Shown here piece by piece: positions 11,384-24,028 of a DNA stretch of 64,000 nt (position 1 is the first letter of the stretch; the number at the start of each line of letters is the position of its first letter). Location of the stretch: contig CM046332.1 in NCBI GenBank assembly GCA_025403435.1, positions 7,805,903-7,869,902 on the forward strand, read 5' to 3'. A program made the position numbers and the translations under genes. The notes below the pieces were generated by a model that had not been told where the DNA came from, searched no databases, and was given only the letters and a program-made list of their open reading frames with translations. This stretch comes from Artocarpus heterophyllus. Its lineage: Eukaryota; Streptophyta; Magnoliopsida; Rosales; Moraceae.

Positions 11384-14300
11384 CTAAGTGAGTAAATACT
11401 GCAAATTTTGCATCCCCATAGCTTCCACATGCCTCTCGAAGACTCTCCCAGTAAGTGTCTTCGTAAATGGATCAGCTAAATTGTCCTCTGACACGATCTT
11501 GCACACCGTGACATGCCTGCCCTCAACGAAGTCCTTTATCACATGATACTTTCGATCAATATGCTTACTCTTCTTGTGAAATCTTGGTTCCTTAGCATTA
11601 GCTTTCGCCGCACTGTTATCAAAGTATAGTGATACCGCCTTATCCATACCAGGAACTACCTCAAGATCCCCAAGGAACTTGCGGAGCCACACTGCTTCTT
11701 TCGAAGCATCACTAGCCGCCACATATTCGGCCTGCATCGTTGAATCCGAAGTGCAATCTTGCTTCGCACTTCTCTAACTGATGGCACCACCACCCAGAGT
11801 AAACACAAACCCCGAAGTCGATTTCCTAGAATCCAGACAGGATTGAAAATCCAAATCAGTGTATCCTAGAGGAGTTAAGTCCTCACCCGAATACACAAGC
11901 ATATACCCTCGAGTCCTTCTCAGGTACTTGAAAATATGCTTTACCGCAACCCAATGGTTCTGTCCTGGATCCGCCTGAAATAGACTTACAATCCCGACCG
12001 CATAGCTAATATCCGGTCGAGTGCAAAGCATGGCATACATGAGACTACCCACTGCCGAAGCATAAGGCACCTTCTTCATGTATTCTCTTTCTTCATAAGA
12101 CTTTGGAGAGTCTTTCTTAGAAAGAGTAATTCCAGACCTAGATGGTTGCCCACCTTTCTTGGAATCCTGCATTGCAAACTTCCTGAGAATTTTATCTATG
12201 TAGCCGGCCTGTGACAAAGCTATCATTTTGTTCTTCCTATCCCGAATGATCTGGATACCGAGAACAAAATTAGCCTCACCTAAGTCCTTCATGTCAAACT
12301 GCTTGGTTAACCATAATTTGACTGATGACAACGCCCCAACATCATTGCCAATTAGCAGAATGTCATCTACATAGAGCAGTAGAAAAACCACCTTCTCATC
12401 CTTAATGTGTTTTTAAACACATGGTTCATCCACATTTTGTGAGAACCCATAAGTCTTGATCACTTGATCAAATCTTATGTTCCAAGAATAGGATGACTGC
12501 TTAAGTCAATAAATTGACTTTAGCAGTTTACAAACCTTCCCCTCTTGACCCGCGACCTTGAACCCGTCTGGTTGTTCCATATAAATGGACTCATCAAGAT
12601 AGCCATTCAGAAAAGCCGTCTTGACATCCATCTACCAAATCTCATAATCAAGAGCGACAGCTATGGACAAGAGAATCCGGATGGACTTAAGCATGGCTAT
12701 AGGCGAAAAGGTTTCCTCATAATCGATTCCTTCCTTTTGCGTATAACCCTTAGCAACCAGTCTAGCTTTAAAGGTTTCGACCTTTGCATCCACTCCTCTT
12801 TTCCTCTTGTAGATCCACTTACACCCTATGGGTTTTACCCCTTAGGGAAGATCCACAAGCTCCCAGACCTGATTAGTCTCCATGGACTTCATTTCTATGT
12901 TCATGGTGTCTGTCCAGAGTCTTGAATCAACATCCTCCATAGCTTCTGCGTAAGTATAAGGATCCCTGTCATGTTCATCCGATTCAGCCAAAAAGACCTC
13001 CCCATTGAACATATACCTTTTAGGTTGACGCCCGATCCTCCCACTACGCCGAAGCCCCTGCGGTTGTTGTTCAGGTTCATTTGGTTTTTCCACACCGATC
13101 GGAATGGTTTCGTTCGGAACCTCTGGAGTGAACGAGTCACCCCTTAACTCCTCAAGCACCACTTTGCATCGAGGTTTAAAGTTGTCCACGTAACTTTCCT
13201 CAAGGAAAGTTTCATTAGTTGAAACCACGACTTTATTTTCCTTAGGGTTATAAAAATAACCCCCTTTAGTCCCTTTTGGATATCCAATAAACACGCAAAC
13301 TTTCGAATGTGCTTCCAACTTATTTGGATCCTTAAACAGGACATGAGCTGGACATCCCCAATGTGAATATGGTTTAAAGATGTCTTCCGTCTTGTCCACA
13401 ACTCGTGAGGAGTTTTAGGGACCGATTTTGAAGGCACATTGTTCAAAAGATAACATGCGGTTTGTAGTGCATATCCCCAAAAGGATAAAGGCAATGATGA
13501 ATAACTCATCATGGACCGAATCATGTCCAACAAAGTCCTATTCCTTCTCTCTGCTACGCCATTCTGCTGCGGAGTGCCCAGCACAGTCAAATGGGATAAA
13601 ATCCCATTCTCTAACAAGTGTCCCAAGAACTCATTAGAAAGGTATTCCCCACCTCGATTAGATCGAAGTGCCTTTATGGGTCTACCCAATAGCTTTTCCA
13701 CTTCAGCCTGAAACTTCCTGAACTTATCATAAGTTTCGTTTTTGTGGAGCATTAGGTACACATACCCATATCTTGAGAAATCGTCAATACAAGTGACAAA
13801 GTACTCATACCCTCCTCGTGCCCGGATGTTCATTGGTCCGCAAACATCACTATGCACAAGTTCTAGAACCCCTTCGGCCCTATTGCCCTTAGACCCGTAT
13901 GGTCTTTTGGTCATTTTACCCTCCAAACAAGATTCACATTGAGGTATAGATTCCACCTTTAAGTAACTTAAAGGTCCATTCCTTACCAACCTTTGAATCC
14001 TATTTAGGTTAATATGACCAAGGCGCAAATGCCAAAGATAAGTCTTATTAGAGTGAGAAGTTTTAAGTCTTTTGGAGTTATTATCATTTATCTCAGCATT
14101 AAGCAATAAGTCCATCTTAGGTTTGATAAAATATAGATTATTTTGCATCCATCCAGAACAGATAAAAGATTTGTTTTTACGAATCACCACTTTTTCATTA
14201 AAAGATACCACGTAGGAGTTTTTAAATAAAGAAGATACAGAAATTAAATTCCTTTTAAATTTAGGAACATAAAAACAGTCTCGCAAAATTAAACTCCTAT

Positions 14301-15336
14301 AATTATCAAAATAAAGATGGACATCTCCCACTGCTTCCGCTGAGACCAAGGATCCATCGCCCATCTGAAGCGTTAAGTCTTCACGAAGTAGACTTCTCGT
14401 TTCTTTGAATCCCTGCAGAGAAACACAAACATGATTAGTTGCACCAGAATCTATGACCCAGACGTCACTGGATTCCTCAACCAAACAAGTTTCTAAATAT
14501 AAAAGATCACACCTACCTCCCTTGGAAAGGAAGTCCTTGCAATGCTTCTTTATATGCCCGACCTTACCACAGAAGAAGCACCTAAGCTTCTTTGGGTTCT
14601 TCTTCTTCTTTTTCTTGCTCTTGGTAGCAGCAAGAATAGAAGACATCCCACTCTTGGCCCGTTGCTTCTTTCCATTCCCAGAGTTAGGATTGGAACCAGA
14701 AGCAGCTACCATATTGGCCTCACCTCCAGCAGGAGACTCCCTGATCAGCAGTTCAAACTCCTGTACTTGTTTCATCAGTTCTGTTAAGGTCATCTCCCGT
14801 CTATTGCTTAAATTAAAAGTAGCTCTAAACGGAATAAATTCCTTAGACAGAGTCTCAAAGACCATAGTCATCTGAGTTTCAGCATCGATGTCGGCTCCAT
14901 TGGTTTGAGCCTCAGCGAGGTAACCCATGACCAACATCATATGCTCCTTTACAGATGTCCCCGGTCTCTGTCTACAGTTTAAGAGTTTTCGAAGTGCCCC
15001 TTGCCGCTTCGTTATAGCCTGGCCTCCGAACATATCCTCAAGATTATTCAAGATCTGCTTCGCAGTCTCATAATCCTGATGTTGAGCCTGCAGCACGTTG
15101 TTCATGCTAGCCATAATATAGCAGCGGGCCTGATCATTAGCATCTTTCCAGCGATCATACGCTTGGAATTGCTCATTACTTGAGTCTCCCATAGGCTCGG
15201 GAGGGCAAGGGGTTGTCAGTACATATTTCAGTTTCTCAAAGGAAAGGACGATATCCAGGTTCCGTTTCCAATCGTTATAATTCTCACCAGTTAATTGGTT
15301 TTTGTCAAGTATCGATGGTAAAGCGTTTTTAGACAT
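11384..15336 (-). pseudogene. gag-pol: Cop2 gag-pol polyprotein, broken
   Basis: Single-frame Ty1/copia polyprotein. The start is taken as the ATG at 15336 ([13 protein letters not shown]), because the same MSKN start occurs in Cop1, Cop5 and Cop6; the open frame runs 24 codons further upstream. In order: gag; zinc knuckle [14 protein letters not shown] (about residues 252-265); protease DSGATNH (about 295); pre-integrase with HLRLGH and CESC (about 435-470); integrase core with first Asp in [14 protein letters not shown] where the second catalytic Asp is Asn, and Glu in NGVAERR. A 1-base deletion near 13360 shifts the frame. RT and RNase H then follow with YVDD near 12370 and stops at 12842, 12632, 12506, 12413 and 11774. 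The C-terminus ends at 11384. Non-functional as a whole. Confidence 0.95.
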
Positions 15337-15486
15337 TTTCAATCTACAATAAAGAATCATATACCAAACATAAGCAAACATATATAATAATTTAGTAAGA
15401 TAACACAATCATGTAAAATCATACAAATGTGTTTGTGTCAAAACCTTGAAAATATCACAACCTTACAACGATAATTCCCAACTCAG

Positions 15487-15800
15487 AATTCAACAAGCTC
15501 CTAGGGGAGTCATGCCAAATTCAATCAGGAACACGGATCCCTTCCTGATTAATATATGCCATCCAGGACCCGTATGATCCAGCATATACTAATAATCATT
15601 TTTTGGGCCATTAATTTTATTAACAAAGCTCCGAGGGGAGGTTAATAATAAAAATAACATGAGTGTATAACCACCGTTTCAATATTTTATCCATGATTTA
15701 TAATCACCACCTAGGGGTGTGCAACCATAAATCATACTAAAATACCATATCCTTTCAGAGATCCAATCTGGTACATGATAGAAATTTTTCTTCCTAGGGG
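15487..15800 (-). other. Repeated CCCCTAGG hairpin motifs in the Cop2 leader
   Basis: Plus-strand sites CTCCTAGGGGAG (15499), CTCCGAGGGGAG (15629), ACCTAGGGGT (15709) and CCTAGGGG (15793). The second is flanked by TTAATTTTATTAAC and GTTAATAATAAAA, which can pair as a long AT stem. Equivalent sites exist in the Cop1, Cop4, Cop5 and (first one only) Cop6 leaders. A role in RNA dimerisation or packaging is only an inference. Confidence 0.55.
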
Positions 15801-16291
15801 TTGGGACCACCATGTTCTTCCTATGGACCAACGATGGAGGCCTTAGTTCCTCTCTTCGAAAACCTTCTCCCACTCAATCTTTTGAAGTCAAGGTTTTATT
15901 TTAAAATTATGCATGAACAATTTTAATATGAGCGGCACTCCCTATTCTATATGACATGTTATCAACATACATGGTAAATCATATAATAATGTAGACAAGC
16001 AAAGCAATCAAGCAAAGCTACAAGCAAAATAATAATAACCGTAATATTATGGTTCCACCCTAGAGAATAAAAAAACTAAGATTACAAGAGAATAATCAAG
16101 ACATTTATCGATTCTTCATCCTTGAATCCTCAACCTGTATCCTTCGTCATGTAATATCCATCTTCAAGTAATCAATCCCGTATGAATCAAATACTTCATA
16201 TTTCCGGTCATATCCAAATTTAATGTTTCTCAGAATCGTCTCAAAAATAAAATTAAAACTGCACTGAAAAAATTGCACCTTTTCTGGACAC

Positions 16292-16517
16292 TCGGCAGCT
16301 CTTGGTCGGCAGGCCGATCTGGGTGATCGGCCTTTCGGTCTTGCTCCATCGGCCTGCCGATCTAAAACATCAGCCTGCCGATCTATGTAGGTTCGGCCTG
16401 CCGAACTGAAACTTCGGCCGGCCGGCAGAGCACCAAATTTTCTACCCCACTGTCGGCCAGCCAAACGTGCCAATCCATGACCTTCAGCCTGCCGAACTGT
16501 GAGGTCCGGCATGCCGA
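16292..16517. repeat. Dyad array in Cop2 leader (about 9-11 units)
   Basis: TCGGC-CT-GCCGA-type units start at 16306, 16327, 16349, 16370, 16393 and 16414 (21, 22, 21, 23, 21 bp), then at 16453, 16484 and 16506. Extra half-sites lie at 16292 and 16335. Confidence 0.9.
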
Positions 16518-17018
16518 CCGAGCAGAAAACCCTTAATCCAGAAAATACAATTTTAATGCAATTCATCAATTTTATTTTCAACAATTCAAAAACATAAAAA
16601 TTAGAGACTCAGGAAATACTTGGAGGCGCCATCATCAATCTTCTAGATCCGTCTTCTAGATTCGTCTTCTCCGAATAATTATTTGATTACAAAATTCTTA
16701 CAATTTAAAAATTAAATAACAATTCCTAGACGGAGATAATAGTCCGCCATCTAATTACATGAAAAACCTAGATACACATTCTAACCTCTAAGGAACTATA
16801 ACCGGTATTAATTAATTAATAAATAATTAAACAATGATTTAATCAATCATAATTAATTAATAAACATTCACCACATAATCCATGACAACATATATATTAT
16901 ACAGAAACCTAGAGTGCCATCTCTCTATAAAATTCAATTCAAGCATAGGAGAGATTAAGATCACAAAATTTATGCATATAATATGATCACAAACTTGCAA
17001 ATTTATGTAAAAACCTCG

Positions 17019-17030
17019 GCTCTGATACCA
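17019..17030 (-). other. Primer-binding site of Cop2 (initiator tRNA-Met)
   Basis: Exact TGGTATCAGAGC on the minus strand, two bases inside the 5' LTR end at 17033. Confidence 0.95.
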
Positions 17031-17422
17031 ATTGTTGGAAACAAAATGCGCAGCGGAATTTTTTTTTTTCATTAGAGTATTTTCCAAAACACAAGTTTGA
17101 CATGTTATATGTATAAATTAAACAGATCTTACTAACCTCAGTGTGCCGAAGAACCTCCGCAACCTGTGTAGAGAAGTAACGTTCCAGAAGAGCCTCAACC
17201 AACTGGTCTTCTTTGCTATTCTCTATCCACAACCAGAGTGAGTGTGGGCTCACACGTACAGCTCTTCCACCGGTGACTCTCCTTCCAACCAACAGAGAGA
17301 ACCCAAAGCTCGTGCTCGTGATTTGTGAACAAAAGCCCTCAGGGAGTTTTTCAGATGCTCCATAGAAGAGTATCACTCTTAATCTCTCAAATTCATCTAA
17401 GTAAATCATGAGAATCACTCCC

Positions 17423-17430
17423 TTTTTATA
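17423..17430 (-). promoter_or_regulatory. TATA box of Cop2 5' LTR
   Basis: Minus-strand TATAAAAA, with CCAAT about 10 bases upstream and a purine-rich stretch downstream. The corresponding TATAAAAA is present in both Cop5 LTRs. Confidence 0.75.
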
Positions 17431-17552
17431 CCTATTGGTCCTGGGGTCAGTCCATATTAGATTAGGTCTAAAAAAAAACTCAAAACAGAATCAAGTTTGG
17501 ATCAATATCTGATAAGATCCACGTGAAAACGTGTAATCTTATCTACCGTTGA

Positions 17553-17586
17553 TCGGTAGGCCGAACAGGCCAGTTCGACAGGCCGA
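17553..17586. repeat. Phased dyad array in Cop2 5' LTR (2 units)
   Basis: TCGGTAGGCCGAAC at 17553 and TCGACAGGCCGAAC at 17575, 22 bp apart. Aligned with the 3' LTR it lacks exactly one unit. Confidence 0.88.
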
Positions 17587-19030
17587 ACTCTCGAGAAAAA
17601 ATCTCCGTGAATCTTTTATTTTCCACCCAAGATTCTAAAGGACAAAGTCTCAGTTTTGATTCAAATAACCCAATAGAGAAGTTATCTGATCAAAACAAAC
17701 TTTATCAAGATAATCTCTAAGAAAATAAATCAATTCACAATAATTCTACAAGTTTATCTTGTTCTAATTTTGTCCAAAATTAAAACAACCGATAAACAGA
17801 CAAGAATTATCTGATCGCAATAATTCAACAAGCTTATCTTGAACTAATTTCTTACAAAATTAATTCAACCAATAAACAGACATGAATTATTTGATTCTTA
17901 CAAATTTTAAACTAATCTAATAAATCCGACATAAGTCACCAATTATTGGAAAAGCACGCCGTGTCGTTATAGGATTTTGTGAGCTAGCAAAGGGGACCAA
18001 AATGGACCTATAAAGTTCAAGCTCATGATAATTATGAAACCCAATATCCCAGATATACATTTCACAATTATCAACTCCAACGCTACTCCACTAAAAGCTT
18101 GGAGCTGCACTCTCGAACTTTATAGAATTTCGAAGCTCGTGTAGCTAAGTCTCCATGACATATCATAGTGCATCGTATCCCCATATGATAATCCATAATC
18201 AGCTTAAGGACAAGTTCTGTCTTATCTTCCTGATTATTTTTATCTTACGTTCCATTGTCTCACCATTAGAAAACTTACCATCCAAAGATAGTATACCATT
18301 CGGTTACACCTATGTATCCAAATGGTTGAGCGCTCTAGTTTTCCAATTACAGGACAACGGATATAAGAGGATATCATTACTCCTAAAGAGGAGAAGCTAT
18401 GGATTCCATATCTATGAATAACAAGTCTACGCTATCAAGGGTCATGCCTCCAACGTACCGGCTTTCATACCACTATAGAGATGTGGGAGTCACCCATTGG
18501 TACATCAAAAGACACAAGTCGAGACAACGGGCCCACTATTCATCTCAGGATTAAGATACAATACAAATGACTGTCTAAAGTGAATCGATTTGCCAAGACA
18601 GAATTATTAATCAAAATCAATTCACTTTATGTCCCGATCCAACACATCGTCACCTATGACAACGTGTCAATGTTTCTATTCATCGAGTCCAACTCCGATG
18701 GCCAAGACAAACCATCTCCCATAAGGGATATAGACAACATAACAATCTTTACATGAATAAAGCGCCCAACTTTATTCCCTCGATTGCGGATCATATGTTT
18801 TAGACCGTCACCTTAAGAATCATGTCTTCCACATAATCGTCCCATCATATGCCCAATTCTTAAGGTTTAGATTGACAGTCTCAAACTACTGTTTGCTTAT
18901 CATACATTCAATAAATATGAATATAAAGAGGACAAGATTTGGTATATATAAACGAATAAATTCTTTGTTGATAAAAATGTCTCCAAAAAATGTATTAGAT
19001 TTTTACTCCTTAGGGCATACATGTCTAATA

Positions 19031-19035
19031 ACCTT
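19031..19035. repeat. Right target-site duplication of Cop2 (ACCTT)
   Basis: Matches 9349-9353. It joins directly to the resumed Cop1 LTR sequence. Confidence 0.9.
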
Positions 19036-20947
19036 TGAATGCCAAAAAACTCCTGCAATCCGTGAAGAGAAGTAACGTCCCATAGGAGCCTCAATAAACT
19101 GGTTTTCTTCCCTATTCTCTATCCATGATCGGAGTGAGTGTGGGCTCATATGTACAGCTCTTCCACTAGATGACTCTCCTTCTGACCAAATGAGAGAACC
19201 CAAAGCTAGTGTTCATGATTTGTGAACAAGAGCTCTCAGGGAGTTTTTAAATTCTCGCCAATAGAGTTTCACTCTTAATCTCTCAATTGATCTTAATAAT
19301 AATGAGACTCATGCCCTTTATATAGAGGCTGGGTCCAGGAGTCAGTCCTTATCTGATAATGCATCAAAATTTGAATTAGAATGAAATTTGGATCAATATC
19401 TGATGAAATCTACGTGAAAACGCATGATCCTTTTATCGCACCATCGGCATGCCGATCTATCTAACCGGAATGCCGAACCTACTCCATCGGCACGCCGAAC
19501 CTGAGGATTCGCATGCCGAACTACTGATAGAAATCTCAGCAAATCTTTTATTTTCCACCTGAGATTCTATAAGATAAAGTCTCAGTTTTAATTCAAATAA
19601 CCCAAAAGAGAAATTATATAATTAAAACTACTTTATCTAGATAATCTCTAGGAAAATAAATGAATCCCTGATAATTCAAGAAGTTTTATCTTGAATTAAT
19701 TTAAAATTAATCCAACTGATAAACAGACATGAATAATCTGACCCCAATAATTCAACAAGTTTATCTTGAATCAATTTTGTCACAAAATTAATTCAACCAA
19801 TAAACATACATGAATTATTAGATTCTTCTGAATTTTAGCCAATATGATAAATCTAACATAAGTCACCAATTATTGAAAAAACACGCCATATCGTTATAGG
19901 ATTTTGTGAGCTAGCCAATGGGACCAAATGGACCTATATAGTTCAAGCTCCCAATAATTACGAAACCCAATATCCCAGATATACATTTCATAATTATCAA
20001 TTCCAACACTACTCCACTAAAAGCTTGGAGCTGCACTCTCGAACTATATAGAATTACTAAGCCCGTATAGCTAAGTCTCCATGACATATCATAGTGTATC
20101 GTATCCCCATGACATAACCGGCTAAAGGACAAGTTTTATTTTACGTTCCCAATTATTTTTATCTTACGTTCCATTATCTCACCATTGAAAAAATTACCAT
20201 CCAAAGATGGTATACCATTCGGTTACACCTATGTGTCCAAATGGTTAAGCGCTTTAGTTTTCCAATTAGATGATAACACATATAAGAGGATATCACTACT
20301 CCTAAAGAGGAGCCACAAATTCTATATCTATGAATAACAGGTCTACGCTATCAAGAGTCATGCCTCCAATGTACCGACATGCATACCACTATTAAAATGT
20401 GGTTGTCACCCTTTCGTATATCAAAAGACACCAGTCAAGACAATAGGCCCACTATTCATCCCAGGTTTAAGACACAATACAAATGATTGTCTAAAGTGAA
20501 TCGATTTGCCGAGACAGAATTATTAATCCAAATCAATTCACTTTATGTCTCGATCTAACACATCGTCACCTCTGACATTGTGCCAATGTTTCAATTCATG
20601 GAGTCCACATCCGATGGTTAAGATAAACTATCTCCCTATAGGGATATAGACAACATAACAATCTTTACATGAATAAAGTACCCAACTTTATTCTCTCAAT
20701 TGCGGATCTTATGATTTAGACCGTCACCTTAAGAATCGTGTCTTTTGCATAATCTATCTATCATATGCCCAATTCTTAAAGTTTTAGACCAACAGTCTTA
20801 GACTATTGTTTGCCTAACATACATTTAACAAATATGAACATAAAGAAGACAATATTTGGTATATAAATAATAAATAAATTCTTTATTGATAAAAATGTCT
20901 CCAAAGGCATATTACATTTTTACTTCTTAGGGCATACATGTCTAATA
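19036..20947 (-). repeat. Cop1 5' LTR, second part
   Basis: Continues the LTR interrupted at 9353 and ends GTCTAATA at 20947, where Cop3 leader sequence begins (TGAAC, expected to be the target duplication whose partner is off the left edge). Dyad units start at 19444, 19465, 19487 and 19508 (21/22/21 bp). Confidence 0.88.
19444..19519. repeat. Phased dyad array in Cop1 5' LTR (4 units)
   Basis: TCGGCATGCCGA at 19444 is a perfect 12-nt palindrome; further units follow at 19465, 19487 and 19508. The last has lost one G. Confidence 0.88.
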
Positions 20948-21330
20948 TGAACATTTTTAATATGAGCGGCACTCCCTATTCTATATGACATGTTTTCAAT
21001 ATACATGACAAATCATATTATAATGCAGACAAGCAAAGCTATAAGCAAAATAATAATAAATAACCGTAATATTATGGTTTCACCCTAGAGTATAGAAAAC
21101 AAAGATCACAAGAGAATAATCGAAACATTTTATCGATTCTTCATCCTTAAATCCTTAAGCTGTATCCCTCTTCATGTAATGCCCATCTTCAAGACTTCAA
21201 TCTCGTATAGGTCAAATACTCCATATTTTTGATCATATCTAAATTTAATGTTTCTCAGAATTGTCTCAAAAATAAGATTAAAACTGTGCCGAAAACTATA
21301 CCTTTTTTTGGAAAAATTTCCAGCTCTCTG

Positions 21331-21502
21331 CTGGCAAGCTAATCTGGGTGATCGGCCTGCCGATTTTTTCAGGTCGGCCTACTGGTCATGATAGTTTGGC
21401 CTACCACTAGAGCCACCTAATTTTTACCTTGCTAACGGCCTACTGAACCTTACGCCGGGCCTGCCGAATTGGAAGGTTTGGATTCGGCATGCCGGCCGAG
21501 AA
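21331..21502. repeat. Dyad array in Cop3 leader
   Basis: Units at 21331, 21352 and 21374 (21 and 22 bp), then decayed TTGGCCTACC-type copies and a TTCGGCATGCCGG copy near 21482-21495. Confidence 0.8.
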
Positions 21503-21987
21503 GAAATCACCATTTCCAGAAAATACAATTTTTCAATGCAATTCATCAATTTTATTTTCAACAATTCAAAGACTTAAAATTAGAGACTTAGGAAATACTT
21601 GAGAACACCGTCATCCATCTTCTAGATCCGCCTTCTCTGAATGATTTTCTAATTACAAAATTCTTACAAATTTAAATTAAATAATAATTCCTCGACAGAT
21701 ATGATAGTCAGCCATCTAATTACATGAAAAACCTGAATACATATTCTAACATTTAAGGAACCATAACCGGTATAAATTAATCAATTAATAAATAATTAAA
21801 TAATAATTTAATCAATCATAAATCATTAATAAACATTCACCATATAATCCATGACAACATAAAATTATATAGAAACTTTAGAGTGCCAACTCTCTATAAA
21901 ATTAAATTCATGCATAGGAGAGATTAAGATCACATAATTTACACATATAGCATCATCACAAACTTGTAAATTTACAGAAAAACCATG

Positions 21988-21999
21988 GCTCTGATACCA
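21988..21999 (-). other. Primer-binding site of Cop3 (initiator tRNA-Met)
   Basis: Exact TGGTATCAGAGC on the minus strand, two bases from the LTR at 22002. Confidence 0.93.
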
Positions 22000-22001
22000 A
22001 T

Positions 22002-24028
22002 TGTTGAAAAAATAGTACGTAGTGAAATTTAAAAATTTTTATATCAAAGTATTTTCTAAAACACAAGTTTGACATGCTATATGCATAAATTAGCTAAATC
22101 TTACTAACCTTGTAAACGCTAAAAAGCGTCCTCAATCAGTGTAGAGAAGTAATGTTCCAAAAGGACCTCAACCAATTGACCTTCTTTGCTCTTTTCTATC
22201 CACGATAGGAGTGAGTGTGGGCTCACATGTACAACTCTTCACCAGGTGACTCTCTTTCCAACAAATTGAGAGAACCCAAAGCTAATGTTCGTCATTTGTG
22301 AACAAGAGCTCTCAGGAAGTTTCAGAATCTCACTGTCAGAGTTTTACTTTTAATCTCTCAACTGATCTAAATAATAATGAGACCCACTCCTTTTTATAGA
22401 GGTTGGGTCTAGGAGTTAGTCATTATCAGATAATGCCTCAAATTCAAATTAGAATCAAATTCGGATTAATATATGATGACATCCGCGTGAAAACACACGA
22501 TCTTTTTATCACGCGACTGGCATGCCGATCTACTTAACCGACATGCCGAACTTGCTCCATCAACAGACCATACCTGACGATCGGCATGCCAAACTACTGA
22601 GAAAAAATCTCAGCAAATCTTTTATTTTTCACCCGAGATTCTATAGGATAAAGTCTCAGTTTTAATTTAAATAACCCAATAGATAAGTTATCTAATTAAA
22701 ACAACTTTATCTAGATAATCTCAAGGAAAATAAATGAATTTCTAATAATTCAACAAGTTTATCTTGAATTCATTTAAAATTAATCCAATCGATAAACAAA
22801 CGTGAATTATCTGACCTCGATAATTCAACAACTTTATCTTGAATCAATTTTGTCACAAAATTAATTTAACCAACAAATAGACATGAATTACTTGGTTCTT
22901 CTTAATTTTAGCCAATTTGATAAATCTAACATAAGTCACCAATTATTGGAAAAGCACAACGTATCGTTACAGGATTTTTGTCTGCTTGCAAAAGGGACCT
23001 GATGGATCTATATATCTCAAGCTCTTGATAATTATGAAACCCAATATCCCAAATATATATTTCATAATTATCAACTCCAATGCTACTCCACTAAAAGCTT
23101 GAAGCTGCACTCTCAAACTATATAGAATTATGAAGTCCGTATAGCTAAGTCTCCATGACATATCATAGTGCATCATATCCCTATAGGATCATCCATAACC
23201 GGCTTAAGGACAAGTTCTGTCTTACCTTTCTGATTATTTTTATCTTATGTTCCTTTATCTCACCATCAAAAAACTTACCATCTAAAGACAGTATGCCATT
23301 TGGTTACACCTATTTATCTAAATGATTGAGTGCTCTAGTTTTCCAATTACAGGATAACGCATATAAGAGGATATCACTACTCCTAAAGGGGAGCTGTGGA
23401 TTCCATATCTATGAATAACAGGTCTTCGCTATCAAGAGTCATGCCTCCAACATACTGGCATGCATATCATTATTAAAATATGGGTGTCATCCTTTGGTAC
23501 TTCAAAAGATACAAGTCAAGACAATGAGCCCACTATTCATTTCAGGATTAAGATACAATACAAATGATTATCTAAAGTGAATCGATTTGCCGAGACAAAA
23601 TTATTAATCCAAGTCAATTCACTTTATATCCTGATCTAACACATCGTCACCTATGACAATGTGCCAATGTTTCTATTCATGGAGTCCACCTCCGACGGCC
23701 AAGACAAACCATGTCCCAATAGGGATATAGACAACATAACAATCTTTGCATGAATAAAGTGCCCAAATTTATTCTCTTGATTGCGGATCTTATGATTAGA
23801 CCGTCACCTTAAGAATCTTGTCTTCTGCATAATCTGTCCATCATATGGCCAATTCTTAAAGGTTTAGACTGACAGTCTCAGACTATTATTTACTTAACAT
23901 ATATTTTAACAAATATGAACATAAAGAGGACAAGATTAGGTATATAAATAATAAATAAATTCTTTATTGATAAAAATGTCTTCAAAAATATATTACATTT
24001 TTACTCCTTAGGGCATACATGTCTAACA
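22002..24028 (-). repeat. Cop3 5' LTR, 2027 bp
   Basis: TGTTGAAAAAATAGTACG ... GTCTAACA. Dyad units at 22517, 22538, 22560 and 22581 (21/22/21 bp). Its right flank (CTTAG at 24029) is leader sequence of Cop4 on the other strand, so Cop3 sits inside Cop4. Confidence 0.92.
22517..22592. repeat. Phased dyad array in Cop3 LTR (4 units)
   Basis: Starts at 22517, 22538, 22560 and 22581; two units keep a complete GCATGCC core and one is strongly decayed (TCAACAGACC). Confidence 0.85.

Larger units (their letters stand above)
15337..17032 (-). other. Cop2 5' leader
   Basis: About 1.7 kb between the primer-binding site and the gag start, without a conserved frame. It contains four CCTAGGGG-type hairpin sites (15487-15800) and the longest dyad array (16292-16517). 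Long antisense frames across the array arise only from the repeat. Confidence 0.9.
9354..19030 (-). mobile_element. Cop2: full-length Ty1/copia element, 9677 bp
   Basis: Two LTRs (9354-11369 and 17033-19030), a perfect initiator tRNA-Met primer-binding site, a polypurine tract, a gag-pol frame, and a perfect 5-bp target duplication. By eye the two LTRs differ at about 3-4% over their first 430 bp, so it is the youngest-looking copy here. It sits inside the 5' LTR of Cop1, which fixes the order of insertion. Long LTRs and a 1.7-kb leader are notable for copia elements. It is inactivated by a frameshift and several stops. Confidence 0.95.
17033..19030 (-). repeat. Cop2 5' LTR, 1998 bp
   Basis: TGTTGGAAAC ... 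GTCTAATA on the plus strand; the last dinucleotide pair differs from the family TAACA by one C-to-T change. TATA box at 17423-17430. It has only two dyad units (17553, 17575), one fewer than the other LTR of the same element. Confidence 0.95.
20948..22001 (-). other. Cop3 5' leader, proximal part
   Basis: Matches the PBS-proximal part of the Cop1 and Cop2 leaders, from the AATATGAGCGGCACTCC stretch to the primer-binding site. The gag-proximal part and all coding sequence of Cop3 must lie beyond the left window edge, on the far side of Cop1. Dyad array 21331-21502. Confidence 0.85.

Noticed and set aside
14453..14875. Plus-strand frame with a poly-Phe/Leu stretch opposite Cop2 gag
   Set aside because: Antisense image of the Lys-rich gag stretch before the zinc knuckle; the same shadow appears at 31328-31750, 6777-7109 and 47354-47647.
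16292..16517. Regularly spaced short repeats resembling a CRISPR array
   Set aside because: Units are short, degenerate dyads with 9-10 nt spacers in a plant retrotransposon leader; there are no cas genes and no direct repeats of CRISPR length.
16147..16584. Open frame of 145 codons rich in Arg, Ala and Gly
   Set aside because: It is generated by the GC-rich dyad array, which keeps frames open; it is not conserved in the equivalent Cop1, Cop3 or Cop5 leaders. The same applies to the frames at 59485-59806 on both strands.
17019..17030. tRNA-Met-like sequence
   Set aside because: Only the 12-nt primer-binding site complementary to a tRNA 3' end; no tRNA body around it.
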